Source: Bradyrhizobium ontarionense
GTDB lineage: Bacteria; Pseudomonadota; Alphaproteobacteria; Rhizobiales; Xanthobacteraceae
Direction of reading: 5' to 3'
NCBI RefSeq assembly: GCF_021088345.1
Contig: NZ_CP088156.1
Coordinates: forward strand, 5,084,001-5,148,000
Length of the DNA stretch: 64,000 nucleotides
In this document: positions 62,895 through 64,000 of the stretch, piece after piece
Position numbering within the stretch: the first letter of the stretch is position 1
How the letters are laid out: every line of letters starts with the position of its first letter
Made by a program: the position numbers and the translations under genes
The notes under the pieces: generated by a model
Seen by the model: only the letters and a program-made list of their open reading frames with translations
Databases searched by the model: none
Told to the model about the DNA's origin: nothing

Positions 62895-64000
62895 TCTGCG
62901 GCAGCTTGAAGAAGAGGCGCGACGGAGATCTTGCCTGTAAGTAGGTCCTGCATCAAGCCAGATTTCTGGAGGCGGAGCTTTTCAAGGGCACGTTCCAATC
63001 CCAAGATATACTTGTCGGCGGCACTCAGGATCTGAATTATCCTCTTCTGCTCTGGTAGTTCTGGAAGCGGCACCACGAATTTTCTAAAGTGCTCAAGGTG
63101 AATGTGCTTCAGACCGGATCCAGCTGAGAGATACCCCAATTGGTTCTCGTAATATCTCGTCTGGAAGAACTCACACAGGAAAGCTGAACAGAGCAAGCTG
63201 GCGATTGGACGGAGCATCGCAACTGAAACGAATATGCTGAACTCTTCAACCGACTCATCAACCTGGCGCGCTACTCCCAGCGTCCCGTCCTTCGAGACCA
63301 GGACATCACCTGCTTTTGGATCCGCACGGATCTGAAAAATGCGGTGATCCTCAATCGAGATAAAGTTCCCCTGTCGGGTATCTATCCCTCTGCCGGCAGT
63401 TAGGCTCTTGACAGTAATGAAGGGTACCCCTTGTGGTACGTAAGTCGGCGTGTGGTGTACGCCATCCACAATTCGCGAAGTCAGGTCCGACAGTCGAACT
63501 GCGTCCCACCCATTGGGTAACCAGCCGAGTTCTGTCTCGTGGTAGAGGTGCGGAGCTTCCTCGCGATCTGGTCTGAGCTGACCATGTTTGTCAACGCCGC
63601 GCGTGAATAGGTCCTGCATCAGCCCAGCCCGGACCCGTTCCTGTTTGGCGATCAGCTTCTGCGTTACATCAATCTGAGCGTCGACCGCGCGCAGAATTTT
63701 CGAGATCGTTTTCTGTACTGAAATATCTGGAACTCTGACGCAATATTTATAGAGTTCGCTTCGTTTGATATGCTTCATGGTTGAGCCATGAGAGCCGCCA
63801 GCAAGCGCTTCCATATGGAAGTCAAGAAGTTGATAGAGGTAATCCTTGTCGACCCCGGGATTTGGTTGAACCTTAAATAAATGCTGGTTCAGCGCGGCCT
63901 TGCCGTGCTGCCATAATGCGACCTTGAGAGTTGCACTCCATGAGAAAATAAGATCGCCGTTATCGACGATGTTGTCTGAGGGAATAGGAGTCATACAGAA
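62891..64000 (-). CDS. hsdS: Type I restriction-modification specificity subunit S (5'-truncated by the window)
   Basis: Only the C-terminal part (about 369 residues) is visible; the frame is open across the right edge and the ATG at 63994 is internal to a TRD fold. The pattern is the two-part target recognition: a first TRD end, a helical spacer ending in 'ERVRAGLMQDLFTRGV', a second TRD ('GWLPNGWDAVRLSDLTSR', 'IHLEHFRKFVVPLPELPEQ'), and a closing helix with RLQKSGLMQDLLTGK. The repeated GLMQDL motif shows internal pseudo-symmetry. It determines which bipartite sequence is recognised. GC here is lower than in the rest of the window. HsdM should lie to the right. Confidence 0.92.
   Translation of the reverse strand, partial: FCMTPIPSDNIVDNGDLIFSWSATLKVALWQHGKAALNQHLFKVQPNPGVDKDYLYQLLDFHMEALAGGSHGSTMKHIKRSELYKYCVRVPDISVQKTISKILRAVDAQIDVTQKLIAKQERVRAGLMQDLFTRGVDKHGQLRPDREEAPHLYHETELGWLPNGWDAVRLSDLTSRIVDGVHHTPTYVPQGVPFITVKSLTAGRGIDTRQGNFISIEDHRIFQIRADPKAGDVLVSKDGTLGVARQVDESVEEFSIFVSVAMLRPIASLLCSAFLCEFFQTRYYENQLGYLSAGSGLKHIHLEHFRKFVVPLPELPEQKRIIQILSAADKYILGLERALEKLRLQKSGLMQDLLTGKISVAPLLQAAAE

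Overview
The window is high-GC chromosomal DNA of an alphaproteobacterium, most likely Bradyrhizobium or a close relative. The evidence is the set of protein types (MatB-like malonyl-CoA synthetase, OhrR/Ohr, FYDLN-acid protein, DUF1150, SbmA/BacA-like ABC exporter), the gene neighbourhoods (trpFBA-accD-folC, lptCAB-rpoN-hpf-ptsN, aroA...cmk-rpsA), a small heat-shock gene with a ROSE-type RNA thermometer leader, and several families of palindromic intergenic repeats I associate with Bradyrhizobiaceae. No plasmid, phage or insertion-sequence genes are visible. Genus assignment is inference; no database search was possible.

Layout. 1-4.5 kb (+): end of an IalB-like gene, rlmN, a membrane protein, a PAP2 phosphatase and argG. 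4.7-16.6 kb (-): a very proline-rich OmpA-family protein, a small proline-rich protein coupled to a PPOX-fold stress protein, an FkbM methyltransferase, a BacA-like ABC exporter, a hybrid histidine kinase and the sdhCDAB operon. 17-20 kb: matB (-) and an SDR gene (+). 19.9-21.1 kb: a gene-free stretch with a highly structured repeat. 21-29 kb (+): addB-addA, trxA and a stand-alone ATP-dependent DNA ligase. 29-42 kb (-): a long housekeeping run, aroA, an inserted nucleotidyltransferase pair, cmk, rpsA, sppA, ihfB, lapA, trpF-trpB-trpA, accD-folC and a metallophosphoesterase. 42.4-52 kb (mostly +): FYDLN-acid protein, tRNA-Ala(GGC) followed by repeats and a GIY-YIG gene, ohrR/ohr, a CoA transferase, ugpBAEC, hsp20-DUF1150 and a GNAT gene. 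52-58.6 kb (-): lptC-lptA-lptB-rpoN-hpf-ptsN, with an RNase D-like gene upstream. 58.9-64 kb (-): a lower-GC type I restriction-modification island (hsdS partial, hsdR, DUF45 metalloprotease) that runs off the right edge.

How the genes work together. Many neighbours overlap by 1-4 bases (sdhC/sdhD, trpF/trpB/trpA, accD/folC, hsdS/hsdR, hsdR/DUF45, ugpA/ugpE, PPOX/small proline-rich protein), which implies translational coupling. The addAB-trxA-ligase block groups double-strand-break processing with a ligase. The lptCAB-rpoN-hpf-ptsN block joins LPS export to nitrogen-PTS and sigma-54 functions, as in many proteobacteria. The most unusual points are the nucleotidyltransferase/partner pair inside the aroA-cmk-rpsA cluster, the structured repeat at about 20.4 kb, the tRNA/repeat/GIY-YIG arrangement, the extreme proline-rich OmpA protein, and the type I RM island with its metalloprotease.
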